DNA from: Ophioderma brevispina
Lineage: Eukaryota; Echinodermata; Ophiuroidea; Amphilepidida; Ophiodermatidae
Direction: 5' to 3'
Length of the DNA stretch: 64,000 nt
NCBI GenBank assembly: GCA_023653785.1
Contig: JAMKCH010056823.1
Coordinates: 186,001-250,000 of the forward strand
The translations under genes were made by a program, and so were the position numbers. Below the pieces are notes generated by a model. It saw only the letters and a program-made list of their open reading frames with translations. It ran no database searches and was not told the origin of the DNA. This document shows, in pieces, positions 25,121-37,189 of the stretch (the stretch's first letter is position 1; every line of letters starts with the position of its first letter).

Positions 25121-25733
25121 TATAGCAGACATTTGTAACACATCTCAAGTACAAAAGGTTTGAGTGATTAAATATGTTGACAGCCTGACATGGACCCCTG
25201 AAACGTAAGGAATAGTTTTGACTGTCTTAAATGCTTAGTTTCCGATGTAGGGGGCACAGAAGGTCAACGTCCATTGCATTCAATAGGGATTGACTTTGTT
25301 TCCCCTTACTTAGTTAAGTAAGCATTTGAGACACTCAAAACTATTCCTTATTTTAATCCTATGAGCGCCACCAATAATTTGCACTATTTTTATCCAAATC
25401 GGAGCAACTTTAAAATTTGACCCCTGTACAACTGAATTGACCCTTTTTATTGATTTCTGCTATTTTAGTCTATAACTCTGAAACTTTAAGCTGTAGATAG
25501 TACAAACTATACATTTTCCTCATGTTTAGACAAATAATGTGGTATACTTTTGAACACGATTGGATCAATTTAAAAATTTGAGTCCTGTACAATCTTTGTC
25601 TTGGCCCCCTCTCCTTAATTAAGGCACCATTTGCAGCACTTAAGAATCACGTTTCAGGGGTTTTTGTCAGGCTTTCTACATATTTAATAACTCAAACCGT
25701 TTGTACTCGAGATGTGTTACACATGTCTGCTAG
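25121..25733. mobile_element. Composite foldback element
   Basis: Outer arms (25121-25206 and 25650-25733) are inverted copies, for example GCAGACATTTGTAACACATC against its mirror GATGTGTTACACATGTCTGC. The interior (25207-25640) matches the central hairpin and right arm of the 22.5-kb palindrome. Either one foldback inserted into another, or the two families share a core with different tips. Confidence 0.7.
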
Positions 25734-25922
25734 CTCAACGGTCATAATACTTTACTGTGTAAAACTCGTACATCCATAAAATTGCTCTTATCAGTAAAAG
25801 TTTTCATGTTATTGAGCTTAAATCTCATTTGTGTTTTACTATTTTTCTTATTTTGGTCAAAAATCCGTTGGAAATTGATCATTTGTGTGATTTTTTTAGC
25901 GAAAAATCATTTTTTCCTAATA

Positions 25923-26617
25923 TACAGGGCGTATCAATAAAAACGCAACAAAACTTCTCCCCAATTTTTGTGGTAATTGTGTAAAATGACATCAAAATAA
26001 TTAATGCCATCCTAAAGCCACATATCTCCTCTTTCCAACGATAGGTAATAGACCGTATTCAATATGACGTCAGCCACCAGACATGTTGGTGGACAAAATG
26101 CATACATTCCAGAACTACAATACATTCACCTGTCAATCGATCCATGTTTAGCGATTGCACAGGGATCATTGACAGGTGAATGCATTGTAGTACTGGAATG
26201 CGTCTATCTTGTCCACCAACATGGCTGGCTATTGAATACCGTCTATTTGTTCATGTGCGACCATGGGTAACCGAGTAATCATTGTGTTTGCACAATAGGA
26301 CAAAGTGAGGCCTATGAGGTTGGGACCAAGTTTCAAATAATGCTAACACAAATCCTATTCAATTTTCCCTCTCTTCTCATTTCAGTCATGCAAGTGAATG
26401 GGATTTGTATTGAAACTTGGTCCCAAGCTGACTTTGTCCTATTGTGCAAAAACAATGATTAAACGGTTATCCATGACCGCATAAGAATAAATTACCTATC
26501 ATTGGAAAGAGGGGATTTGTGGCTTTAAGATGGCACTAGTTAATTTTGGAATAATTTTACACAATTACCACAAAAATTGGGATGAAGGTTTTTGCGTTTT
26601 TATTGATACGCCCTGTA
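25923..26617. mobile_element. TA-flanked foldback element, ~690 bp
   Basis: Ends are TACAGGGCGTATCAATAAAA and its mirror TTTTATTGATACGCCCTGTA, so TA is duplicated at both ends as in Tc1/mariner-type insertions. The arms continue through GTGGTAATTGTGTAAAAT and, past the nested hairpin, through ACAATAGGACAAAGT and its mirror ACTTTGTCCTATTGT. No transposase ORF. Fragments of the same terminus occur at 299-337. Confidence 0.9.
26050..26244. mobile_element. 195-bp hairpin element nested in the foldback arm
   Basis: A near-perfect palindrome with termini AGACCGTATTCAATA and mirror TATTGAATACCGTCT, inner landmarks CATGTTGGTGGACAA and CATTCACCTGTCAAT. It interrupts the left arm of the host element: removing it restores pairing of GATAGGTAAT|TTGTTCATG with the intact right arm (CATAAGAATAAATTACCTATC). 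Confidence 0.88.
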
Positions 26618-26639
26618 TATTGTTGTACACAAAGCTGAA

Positions 26640-26790
26640 TTTAACCAAATTTTGAAAGGCGCCGTGTATTATGACGTCATACAAGCAAGGCGCTGGGAAT
26701 GTTGGTACTTATTTTGGTATCAATGGATAGAAGAGATCCATAGCTATCTATTGATACAAAATCACGTTCATAGGGATTTGGTATATAGGG
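26640..26790 (+). repeat. Right-end fragment of the GACGTC foldback family
   Basis: TATGACGTCAT, ATGTTGGTACTTATTTTGGT and ATCAATGGATAGAAGAG...ACAAAATCAC match the right part of the elements at 42188-42659 and about 59000-59590. The left half is not visible. Confidence 0.55.
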
Positions 26791-26895
26791 TTACAACAAC
26801 TCAGAGAAGATCTTCTCTGCAACAACCCCACTGGTTAGACGTTTTACAAAAAATAGCCAGGAGTCAGGAGGAATTGTAGCGACGGTGGAAATGAA

Positions 26896-27200
26896 GTAGT
26901 ACAGACTTTTTCTATTGATCGATTTTTGTTTATGAGGACCTGAGCCAATAATTTCTGGAGGGTGTGCAAAATTTCGTGCAGTGGCATTTTATAGACATCC
27001 AATATGGCCGCTACCACTCTCAAATTCATTCAAATGGCCATAATTTTATGCTCTATAGCCAGGTTTTAAAGTACGAGGAATCTACTGGACGGATTCTTGG
27101 TGTGATTTGATCACAACATTACCAATCAAATCCAATATGGCCACCCCGAAATCCAATATGCCCCGAAATCATTCAGTTGACCATAACTCATCAAGTGTTT
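26896..27200 (+). repeat. Left arm of a 4.9-kb-spaced inverted repeat
   Basis: Starts GTACAGACTTTTTCTATT and is matched in inverted orientation by 31465-31785, including CAATATGGC/GCCATATTG and TTTGATCACAACATTACC. Everything between (the 28-kb palindrome and 30-kb element) lies inside this pair, suggesting a larger old TIR element later invaded. Confidence 0.65.
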
Positions 27201-28250
27201 GTGAGAAAGGCGTGATTCTGGGCTCTATAGTATACCTAGAGTAGATTCGGAGTTTGGACTTCGTCCATTACTCAAAATAAGGGACAGAAATACCCAGAAA
27301 ATCTTCGATTTCTTTGCTTCTCCTCGCAATACAAAAGAGATCGGATTGAAAGAAACTGGCCAAATACAAATAAAGTTACGTTGTTCGTCCAGTCAATACT
27401 TTGTATTTTATCCTATGTGATGCATAGTGTGTCTACCCAAGAATTGGTTTTAAACATTGCCTACAACAACATATCATAAATTTTAGAAGGCTTCAGTCAC
27501 CTGTGTGTGTAACAATGCAGAACTTTATCTTCACTATTCATAATGTCAGCTTTCACCTGCTTTCACTGAAACTATTCCTGGATTTGGTTTGCGCTTTCTT
27601 TGAGTATTCTAGGGTTTATGCTTTGACTATTGATTGGGACTGTGAATGGCCCAACCGCTCAGGGTTGGCTATCATGGCTATAGCGCACATCATGCCACAA
27701 ATACACGGACTAAAGTTTTAACATACTAATCCCCTCATTCATACCTCCACCTACAAAAAGTAGAGGCTATTCCACTGTCAACTGGAATCTAGTATAGTAG
27801 GAACTCATATCTGACATTTCAAGTGGGTTAACATGTTTACCAATCAAGATGTCAGCCAACATGACTGCCTTTTAAGATTTTTAAAACCTACAAATTGTCG
27901 TATATTCATAATATATTGGCCGTCATTTTGAATTTCAAGCATGTTGTCAAAACAAAAATACCAAATACGAGTTTGCAATGTTCAAAGACATACATCTCAT
28001 ACTTTTAATAATCAATTTGGATGCTATAAATAAATGCAATACAGTTGTATCGTAATTGATGTGATTATAAAGAAGGTTAAAAGGCACCCATATTGGCTCC
28101 ATCTTAGCATTTGTGCATGCTAACAAACAAAAATGCCAGAATAATGTCAAATGGTCAAATACTTATCCCACACATTACTTTACACATTTATAATAATAAT
28201 TAGTTGATGTAACTACATATAGTCCATAAGCTGCCATCATCAGATTTTCC
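27201..28250. other. Intergenic DNA, no gene seen
   Basis: Short ORFs only (72 codons at 27503-27721, unrecognised). A TATTGGCCG-containing repeat trace lies near 27905. Confidence 0.4.
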
Positions 28251-29674
28251 GTTCGTTGCACCCAATTAGTGATTAATTTTCCCAAATATCACCTTGAAGT
28301 GGATGTTCCCCTGACTAGGATTAGGTATGTTTCCGCCCCGAAAAGCTGCACGTTAGCGTGTCCTGCCCATTTCAAAATGGCCGCCATTGTTTTATGTAAA
28401 ACCGCCATTATAATTTCATTACAGATATAAATTTTATCCACGACTACACGAAACCAAGTTTTTAACTGCCTGAAGGGGGCTTAAATATCTAGGCGTCCAA
28501 GATGGCCGCCGCAAGGAGGCATATTTTGCTAAATGAACTTAAAATGGCACACTGTTGATATTTTGGAGCTCCAAAAAGAATTTATGGTATTTATATTTTA
28601 CGAACAGGCTTGTTTTTAAGATGGCGGTGATTATATTTGCTCGAGGGTACGTAAATCAAGAAGAAAAGCAGCCCTACCCATCTTTTCGACGTTATTAAAC
28701 AACACTTTCTAATAATGACCCTAAATCATTTCAAAGATGTAAAAATATTAAAGTGGGGTATTGGCTAGTCCTAGAGAGTGCCGTTACTATAGCTGGTTAC
28801 TACTTGGGCCATATAACGTAGTTTAAACTGACTATATAATAGTTCATAGGAAGACAACAGCTCATATCAACCTGATACAATAAAATCATAATAAATGAGT
28901 GTGGACTGTATTTAAGGACTACTCAGTGACGTCATAGGTGTTTCTCAGTAAAAATAAAAAATATGCTTATGAAGAAGTAAAAAGATTGTCTATATGTAGA
29001 AGTAAAATTTAAATATGGTGACCTAAGATTCTTTGGAGCACGTCAAGTGCTATCTTTGTTTCTGACTTGTATAACAGGCTCCTTCTCGCTCTCTACTGCC
29101 TAGATCAGCTTCCTTCCCAGCGTCAACTAGTAATGAGTGGTCTGCAATTATTCAGAAGTACGAGAGAAAATTGCGGGGAAATGTTATCAATAGTTTTCGT
29201 TATGGTTCTTATTATGTCGAAAAAGATGTGCAGGGGTGTTTTCTACTTAATTTATGTCCTCCGGAGCAGGTATAACCACCGCCATCATGAGTTATGATCA
29301 TGTCCGCAATACACAAATGTCATTAAATCTCTTTTTGGTGCTCTCAAAATATTACTCGTATTCTTACCCCATCTATTTGGCAATTTTAGTACATTTAACA
29401 AAACATGCCTCATACGGCGGCCATCTTGGACACTTAAATGTTTAAGCCCACTTCAGTAAGGTAGAACTTTATTTCGATTAGTCCTGGATAAAATTCCTAT
29501 CTATAATGAAAATACAATAACAGTTTTTCATAAAACAATGGTGGCCATTTTGAAATAGGCAGTACGCGCTAATGTGCAACTTTTCCGGGCGGAAACATAC
29601 CTAATCCTAGTCAGGGGGACACCCCCTTCAAGGTGATATATTGGAAAATTAATCACCAGGTGGGTGCAACAAAC
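28251..29674. mobile_element. 1.42-kb palindromic (foldback) element
   Basis: Arms of about 450 bp (28251-28700 and 29195-29674) are reverse complements, e.g. GACTAGGATTAGGTATGTTT with its mirror AAACATACCTAATCCTAGTC, and CCAAGATGGCCGCC with GGCGGCCATCTTGG. The tips read GTTCGTTGCACCCA and TGGGTGCAACAAAC. The ~490-bp loop holds a 76-codon ORF with no known domain. No target duplication found. Confidence 0.85.
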
Positions 29675-30036
29675 TCGAATTTTAAGGCCCGTACAGAAAC
29701 TGGCTTATGGACTAATAATAATACACATATAATATGGGTTTTAAATATCTTTAAAGACGGCTATATTGGCTGCCATCTTAAATTTGGAAAATGTCAATTA
29801 CCGAGAAATGTCAAATAAGAGTTTCTAGTGCTCAAATACAATCTCTTAAGTGCAAAGCATAAAACTTACATATAGACACTAGAATCAAGCCTCTACACTG
29901 CAAAATGTGGATAACACTTGGCGTGTCCGGCTGTCGTCAAAATGAATTCTAGAGGTGTTAAAATATCACTTGCAGAGTGTGTCCTATTGTAACAGATTTT
30001 GAACACCTACAGAACATGTTTTAGGTGTTCAGGGTG
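29675..30036. other. Intergenic DNA with repeat trace
   Basis: ATATTGGCTGCCATCTTAAA (29763 on) resembles phrases near 10190 and 27905. No gene is seen. Confidence 0.4.
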
Positions 30037-31460
30037 TACAGACTGACCCAAAAAAGCTATACAATCAAAGATTAATTGTTTTGCCCCTAATTTTTATGTT
30101 TTTTCCTTTTTTTAAAGTTTATAACTTTTTTTTTTAGGAATGTTCCAGCTTTGTCTGGTTCGGGAGTTATGGCCAATTGTCTGAGACTCTTGAAAAACCT
30201 GTTGGTCCAGTTTCGGCTATCCTGGTATCAAACACAGTTTCATTTAAAACCAACTTCAAGACATTCTTTATTAAAAATCAAATAAAAAAATGTGTTTAAA
30301 GGTGCAACGAGAGATTTCAAGTCATCCATATTTTTTGTGATATGTAGTGATTTCATATAGATTAGATTCCCTACCTTTTATTTGGTTTCAGAAATAACTT
30401 AAAATGAAAACAAAATGTGATTTGTATATGCTTATATTTCAATAGAAAACATAGGCTGAATTTCGTATTTGCTCCTATACGAAATTAGAAATTTCACATT
30501 TGTTTTGGTTCCAAAAAACACTTCTCAGCTTAATCCTTACAGACGGGGATATTTTAGATATAGAGGCTAGAGCTTTGCACCAGTGCCAAAATCAGAATGT
30601 TCACATTTTTTCAGGACACCTGTTATTTGAAATCTCTCGTTGCACCTTTAAAGTACTGCTTCTTGTGATATAATATAAATTATAACTTTATAATGTCACA
30701 ATTGCCATAAGAAAACATGTAGGATTGCGAAATTAAATTCCAAACAGTCTTGTTATATCAACCTTACTCCAGGTTTCAGCAGAAGGTCGAACAAAAAAAA
30801 ACACCCTCGTTGAAAGTAAACTGAGGTCTTTGAACACCAACCATCCTTTCCATTATTGTTCTTTGTTCAATACTAGTATCTTCATTATGTTTCTCCCTGA
30901 CATCTTGGAGGCAGTGGGGAATAGGGGAAAGGGAATTGGTCCTCCACATTGGAGCGTTGTCTGAGAGAGAGTTGTCAACAGAGACTTGTGGCTGTTCCAT
31001 TAGTTTCAGCAGTCAAATTCCCAAAATTTACATGAATTTCATGATTATCGTCCCCCTGAGAGTGAAACCCCCATTCCCCAACAGCATAATATCTGGTGCT
31101 TTCACTATTTGAAAAATAATAATTGATTAGTTCAATGCATGACAATACATTCACTATGATCTGTACAATATTATTTTGTTTGAACACGGTTTTGACCCCA
31201 CAATGATGCGACATGCCTTATACCTTTAGTTTCTTGAGCCTTCAAGTGAAACTGGTCCAAGTGGTATTTTATCGTTTGTGTTCAATTGACAATATCTCAG
31301 ATTAGGGTCCATCAAATTGGATGGAATAAAAACGAGAATTTAGCTTAGGAACTGGTCTAACAAATAAAATCAAAATATCTCACAGAAATGCACAGTTTAT
31401 AGTTTATATTTTTTTTATAATTTTTAGTTTGATTGTATAGTTTATTTGGGACAGTCTGTA
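30037..31460. mobile_element. Mariner-type nonautonomous element, 1.42 kb
   Basis: Termini TACAGACTGACCCAAAAAAG and mirror TTTGGGACAGTCTGTA, both with CTATACAATCAAA just inside, flanked by TA. The CAGnnTGTCCCAAA style of end is common in mariner-like elements. No transposase is recognisable. The interior contains the second TTAA MITE (30296-30651), which must have inserted later. Confidence 0.75.
30296..30651. mobile_element. MITE with TTAA ends, copy 2 (nested)
   Basis: Same TIRs as 10520-10877 (AGGTGCAACGAGAGATTT and mirror), same length class (~356 bp) and TTAA at both edges. Interior reads in the opposite direction to copy 1. Confidence 0.88.
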
Positions 31461-31464
31461 TTGC

Positions 31465-31785
31465 GGAGGATTTTAAGATTATTTTAATGATTCCTAGTGC
31501 ATATTTGACTTTTGAGCAGCCATATTGGATTTTTGTGGCAATGTTATGATCAAATTACATTACTAATACTTCTTCGTGCTTATAAACACCGGAGTAGAGC
31601 AAACAATATTTGTCTCGATCAGAAATACTTAAGGGAATTTTAGTGATTTTGGACATGGAAGCAGCCATATTGGATTTTCAAAAATGCCACAGCACCAAAT
31701 TTTGCACACCCTTCAAAAAATATTGGCTTAGGTTCTAATAAACTAAAATCTATTAATAGAAAAAGTCTGTACTCCATTTTGACAT
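31465..31785 (-). repeat. Right arm of the 4.9-kb-spaced inverted repeat
   Basis: Mirror of 26896-27200, ending AGAAAAAGTCTGTAC. It sits immediately outside the right end of the 30-kb mariner-type element. Confidence 0.65.
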
Positions 31786-32423
31786 GACATGTCAAGGCAT
31801 ACTGACATGTCAAGGCATACGGGGAGGGGCCTCCCAAATGGGTTGTTTCTCACAAAAAATCATTAGACATTGGTCACATTTTCTGCCAAAAAATCCTTGG
31901 ATAAGGGTTGCAATTTAGAAAAGAAGAAGAAGAAGGAAAACACTCTGTAAAATCACCCGTTTTTGAAGGCAGAAAACCCTTATATAGACATGGGTCCAAA
32001 TTTGCAAAATTTCGAGAAAAAATCGTCAAATAGGCCATTTTTTTACCTAAATGACCTTAGAAATGTATATAGGGGTTTCAGACCTCGGGTCGCAAACCCC
32101 GTCAAAATTTGTAGAGATGCAATAAACGCATTCAAATCCCGACATTTAAACACTTTGATATTGACATTCTGCAACTAAAAATTGTTTCAGAAAGTTTGCG
32201 ATGTATTTTAAATAGCACCAAGTTGGTGTAGAAATAAAGGTATCTCTAAAGGGCAGTAAGCCCATCGCTTTCATTTTCATATACTATTGCCTATGGAAAT
32301 CACGTGCACGAAAGCGACCCCTGAAATTCAAACCTACTGAAAATATTGCTTTGAAACCATGTTTTGAGGCAGTATCCCGGAGAGGACCCATGTTCGTGTT
32401 TTTGTTTTGTTTTTTCTTTTTAT
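31786..32423. other. Intergenic DNA, no gene seen
   Basis: Contains a short direct repeat (ACATGTCAAGGCATAC twice near 31788-31820), a GAA-rich run (31921-31937) and nothing else recognised. Confidence 0.45.
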
Positions 32424-32492
32424 TAATTTATTATTATTGTTATTATTATTATTGTTATTATTGTTATTGTTATTATTATTATATTATTATTA
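32424..32492. repeat. ATT/GTT microsatellite
   Basis: Interrupted TTATTATTG repeats. Confidence 0.85.
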
Positions 32493-32539
32493 TCTTAACC
32501 CGTGTTTATTGAATTCCTTGATTAACACTCTTACGAAGT

Positions 32540-32962
32540 TATGCGCTTATGCAGTTTTTCTCTGATGCTTATGTGCTTATGCGCTTATGTATTATAATGC
32601 AATGTAAATACGGTTATCTCTTATGCACTCTTATGCTCTTATGCGCTTATGCTCTTATGCGCCGTATATACGGTTATTCTTATGCTTATGCAGTCTTATG
32701 CTCTTATGCGCCGTATTATTCTTATGATTATGCAATCTTATGCTCTTATGCGCCGTATATACGGTTATTCTTATGCTTATGCAGTCTTATGCTCTAGTGC
32801 GCTTATGCGCTTATGCTCTTATGCGCTTATGCTGTACATACGGTTATTCTTATGCTCATGCAGTCTTATGCTCTTATGCGCTTATGCTCTTATGTGCTTA
32901 TGCTCCTTATATACGGTTATTCTTATGCTTATGCAGTCTTATGCTCTTATGCGCTTGTGCGT
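32540..32962. repeat. CTTATG hexamer array with CCGTATATACGG dyads
   Basis: A higher-order array in which GCTCTTATGCGCTTATG hexamers alternate with a TACGGTTATTCTTATGCTTA segment. The latter recurs near 32606, 32664, 32713, 32756, 32834 and 32911, at 42-77 bp spacing. All three plus frames are open across the array, which produces overlapping ORFs rich in YAYAVLCSYALM. This is a property of the repeat, not evidence of a protein. Confidence 0.9.
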
Positions 32963-33411
32963 TTTACAATAACCACCATTTTCATCCTTCAGGCTGTGTG
33001 CGCAATCTTCCACCTGACTATAGTATAATAGACGAGTGTTAATATCGCTTAATTTTTCTGTGCACTTAAAAACATCAGTAGCTTGTTTGGAATTAAAAAT
33101 CGACATTGCTCCACATTGTCCCCCGTTCAGAGGAAGTTTGATGTGTGGTCTTACGTTTTTTAACAACCACCATAGTCTGTATTTTAAAAAAAATTAACGC
33201 GATTTTAGCTCAAAATCGCCTTATTTTAAAATTGCGTTTAAGCAAAACGCATTTAAATATTTCTAACCATTTGCTTACTTATACAGAAGCTTTAAACACG
33301 AGTAACATCGTCGTTTTTTAAAAAATGCTAAGATGAGTGCTATTAGTGTAGCCTGTTATGTACGATTTCAAACTTGTGCATTTTTTTGCTAAGGATGTGT
33401 TTTTTTTGGTA
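32963..33411. other. Intergenic DNA, no gene seen
   Basis: Nothing recognised. The 0.3-kb modules of the next entry begin at its right end. Confidence 0.4.
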
Positions 33412-34400
33412 TCGTTGGATAGAGTAGACATCCAGGTATCAGAAAAGTATTGATCGCATTTTTTTTCTGAAAGCGTTTGGCCGCCATCTTGGATTTCAAA
33501 ATGGTCGCCAATTCTAAAGGGTTTTGTCCTATATCTTTGGTTCTGAGCAACATTGGAAATCAAATTTGGTGGCCAAACCTATGTTTTCAATACCTGGGAG
33601 TTCAAAAATATGATAATTCACTATAATATATCAAAGCTGTGCTTTGTAACATCCCTCACCCATGATGGGGGGGGGGGCATAATCGTTATTACGCCCTTGC
33701 TCATTACCTCAATCCCCCATTGAGATTTTCTATAATAACTGTCGTATCATTTGAATGTTTTTGGTGTTGATGGATATAATAGACATCCAGGTATCAGAAA
33801 AGCATTGGTCGCATTTATTTTTCTGAAAAGCATTTGGCCGCCCTCTGGGATTTAAAAATGACCGCCATTTCTAAAGGTTTTTGCCATATAACTTTGGTTC
33901 TGAGCAACATTGGAAGTCAAACTTGGTAGCCAAACCATGTTTTCACTACCTAGTTTAAAAAATATGATGGGGGGACGAGCGATCGTTGATAGGCTGCTGC
34001 CTCTGCCCCAACCCCCTTAGAGATTTCTATAAGAGTCATATGATTTGGATGGTTTTGTGTGTCATTGGATAGAGTAGACATCCAAGTGTCAGAAAGGTAT
34101 TGGTCGCATTGTTTTCTGAAAAGCGTTTGGCCGCCATCTTGGATTTCAAAATGGCTGCTATTCCCAAAGAATTTTGCCCTCTAACTTTGGTTCTGAGCAA
34201 CATTGGGAGTCAAATTTGGTGGCCAAACCTATGTTTTCAATAACTTGGAGTTAATGATAATTATCCTAGTCTAATCACGCCTTGCTTTGGAACACCCCTC
34301 ATCCATAGTGTGGGTGGGGCGTTCATGTTTACACTGCCCCTACCCCAGTCCCCTTAGAGATTTTGTATAATAAGGCTCGTATGATTTGGTGTTTGGTATT
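33412..34400 (+). repeat. Three tandem ~0.3-0.36-kb modules
   Basis: The module starts at about 33423, 33779 and 34075 with AGTAGACATCCAGGTATCAG. It includes CGTTTGGCCGCCATCTTGG, TTTGGTTCTGAGCAACATTGG and a G-rich CCCATGATGGGGGGG segment. One further module lies inverted at 37190-37530. Non-coding. Confidence 0.85.
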
Positions 34401-34792
34401 TTATACCCATGTATAGCCCTGGTCTCCCCTATCCAGAAATGCCGAGATAAATACCAACATTAAACTTGCGACGTCTCTATGACGTCATAAGTGTGCTCTA
34501 AATGCTAGAAACATGCGATTTTTTGCCAGGTTTGCGGCTAAAATGTTCATGAAAACAAATATGTTTACCTCAACAATGAGTTAGAATTCTATATCCTCAT
34601 CATAAACAAAACCAATATTTTCACGCCACCCGGGACAGGAGATGGGTCCTCATTTTTATTTCAAGGATGTGAATACCATACAAAGTTCATAACCAACACG
34701 TATTGCCAATAAGAAGCAATATTAATTTGTGAAGCCCTTACAATATTTTAAACATGGTCCTTTTAATGCCCTCATAGAGGTTGATATGCTCT

Positions 34793-35115
34793 TCATATAA
34801 TATCAAATTTCTTCCATCTGGGTGAAGCAGGACGAGTCAGTGTCCTGAAGAAGTCGACTTTGTAACTGGGATCTTTTTCAACTCTTTCTAGGGCATAAGT
34901 CATCATCAATGTGTTGGCCTCATATGTGTGCTCGCAACTGTGGTAACGTGGTATTCCATGGAGGTTTTTGGACATCGCAGCATGTACCAGTGACTACTGG
35001 TTTCTTGCTTAGCTTGATTAGTTTGTCAGCCATGTACAGAGTAAGGCCATCCTTTGCCGTCTTGCACATCTTAACTTGCCGGCATGTATTATTGGTTATA
35101 CTACCGACATTCCAC
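34793..35115 (-). pseudogene. Degraded ORF fragment, left half of duplication
   Basis: On the minus strand a frame reads KDGLTLYMADKLIKLSKKPV. After a frameshift it continues as MSKNLHGIPRYHSCEHTYEA...TLMMTYALERVEKDP...VDFF and stops. The order (ADK block, then an EA(D/N)TLM-type block) recalls a repeat-borne metazoan protein family that I know only as hypothetical proteins with EEADT and HAITG-D-TG motifs. That match is from memory and needs a search. Frameshifts make it nonfunctional as it stands. Confidence 0.4.
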
Positions 35116-35439
35116 CTATACCAGAAACCTCTTGCAGTTCAAATATGGAGAAACTGACTGGTTGGCTGCATCTTCTAGTACTAGCTCCTATACCTTAGTC
35201 TCCAGGCTACAATCTCTTTGATTGTATGAATTCCATTGAGTTAACCACATTCTAATGAAGCCAAATAGTAAAATAATGCCTTGCACCAACAAAGGTTAAC
35301 TTATACGTGTTCTAGAGTTAGAGGAGCCACTAGTAGATGATTATACAGCCAACTAACAAGTTGGAGGTTTCTTGTTGTTATAATAGATCCCGGCAAGTTT
35401 AACACGTGTAAAACCTTAAACGAAGCAATGGCAAAAAAC

Positions 35440-35950
35440 ATATTTATGCCGAGTTGGACAAGTACACTAGTGGAAGAGTAATTTTTGATGACAAGACAAG
35501 ATAACTATGACAAGAAGATCTCAATCAATGATCAGATACTCAACTTCACACTATGAAGACTGTGTTGAAAGACCCCATTCCAGTTACAGACAAAGCAAAA
35601 TTCCTGGCTAGAAGGAAAACAAAAGGATGGCCTTACTTTGTTTCTGGATGACAAACTAATCACGCTATGCATGAAACCAGTAGAAACTGCTAGCTACTGC
35701 TACACGCAGGGATATATGTCATAACAAACTCCATGGAATATCAGACATTCCGAGCTTGGTATACAAACACAGGGATAGTCATAGGTACAATTTCATCCCG
35801 CAGAAGTGTGCAGCTTCAACCCATGATAAATTGCGTCAAGAGATGGCTTCAGCATTGCTTGACTTTCATGCAATAACTTGGACAGACATCACAGGTAAAA
35901 TTAGTGGTGTTAGTGGTGATGTTCTTCATCCAATAATACCAGATCCTTAG
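35440..35950 (+). pseudogene. Degraded ORF fragment, right half of duplication
   Basis: The plus strand near 35596-35660 encodes a frameshifted counterpart of the left half (KDGLTL...DDKLITL...KPV). Further on, an open frame at 35756-35950 ends ALLDFHAITWTDITGKISGV, resembling the HAITG-D-TG motif expected downstream in the same family. Together the halves suggest one element ORF present twice, divergently, both broken. Function unknown; remembered members are repeat-associated. Confidence 0.4.
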
Positions 35951-36169
35951 GCCTTGTATACTAGGCTGGAGCACAAAGCACGAAGCACAACACACTTTTG
36001 CATATCCTGACTGTTGCACCTGAGGCAGCAGTAGTGTGTTGGCAAGGGATTTTGTAAGGCATTCACATCCTACATTGTGAACGAATTGATTACGAAGAAA
36101 TGGCAGCAATTTAAGATGACTTTTTCCTTAAAGCAAAAAATTAAGACCCATCTCCTTTAACGGTGGTTG

Positions 36170-36949
36170 CATGGACTTTTCAAAATGGGAGGTTTGTGCG
36201 AACCTCCAAATGTTTTTTTCTTATCAAGCGGATATAGATGATGTGGCATCAATGTTTAGCACCTGGTCTACTGACATGTTAGAGGTACGTAGAATATTGC
36301 CCATACAGCTACCGCATTCCAATGGCATTATTCCTCTTATTGAGGGCGAGTTTAAAAGCACAAGCCCTCAGGTGCTCCACATAATCAAAATTGGAGACAT
36401 CCGCATTGCATTTTGAATGAAAATCACGTGGTTTGCGCAATCATGTCTGAATACTTATTCACATTCAACGACAAACAGTATCATATCACGGTTATGATTA
36501 AGAGTTTATTTTCAAATTACCACGTGCTACTTTCTGCCATCATTTTCCCGAGTCAACAGTGATGAATGGACTTTGCTCTCATTTCATTGAGTTATCTCAT
36601 TTCGGTCCACAACAGCCACGCACTTTTCTCCCGTTAATATTTAGAGTAAACCCCAACAATTCATATAGTGGCTTATTTTGAGTCATTTGTGGCGTTCCAT
36701 GTTGTATGTATTCCTCTTGGGGTGCCAATCGTCAAGCTATTGTCGCCAGCTCTTTTATCCGCCCATTATTTAGGGAACCTGGCAATCAAATCAAAATTTT
36801 TTCCGCACTCTAGAATTCGGGGGAATAACTTCTGTTTCAAAAACACAACTGCATCCAATGCGACATACGCGGTAGTTAAGAATCGGTGTTACAATTTGAA
36901 ATCATTTTGTGATTATGAAACTTTTAAAGCATGTTGCAATATTTGTGCC
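36170..36949. other. Extra segment in the right arm
   Basis: About 780 bp without a counterpart in the left arm. Unrecognised ORF of 81 codons at 36171-36416; no domain seen. Confidence 0.4.
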
Positions 36950-37189
36950 GTGGGTGTAATGTTTTTATTAACATGTAGCCAAAAACCGGCGAAATCACAT
37001 GTTTCTAGCATGTTTAGCTCTAGCAGAATCCTTCCCATATTCCGGCCATTTTTCAGGACACACGACGTCAAAGAGACATGTAGTATGTTGGTAATTTCTC
37101 GGTTTTGGGTGGATAGAGGGGAATGATGGACAAAAGGTATACATGGGTATTCTTCTACCATAGACCAAATTATGACCCTTTAATATATA

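Noticed and set aside
32549..33042. Overlapping ORFs rich in YAYAVLCSYALM as a repeat protein gene
   Set aside because: They occur in several frames at once and follow the nucleotide hexamer period, so they are translations of a microsatellite-like array.
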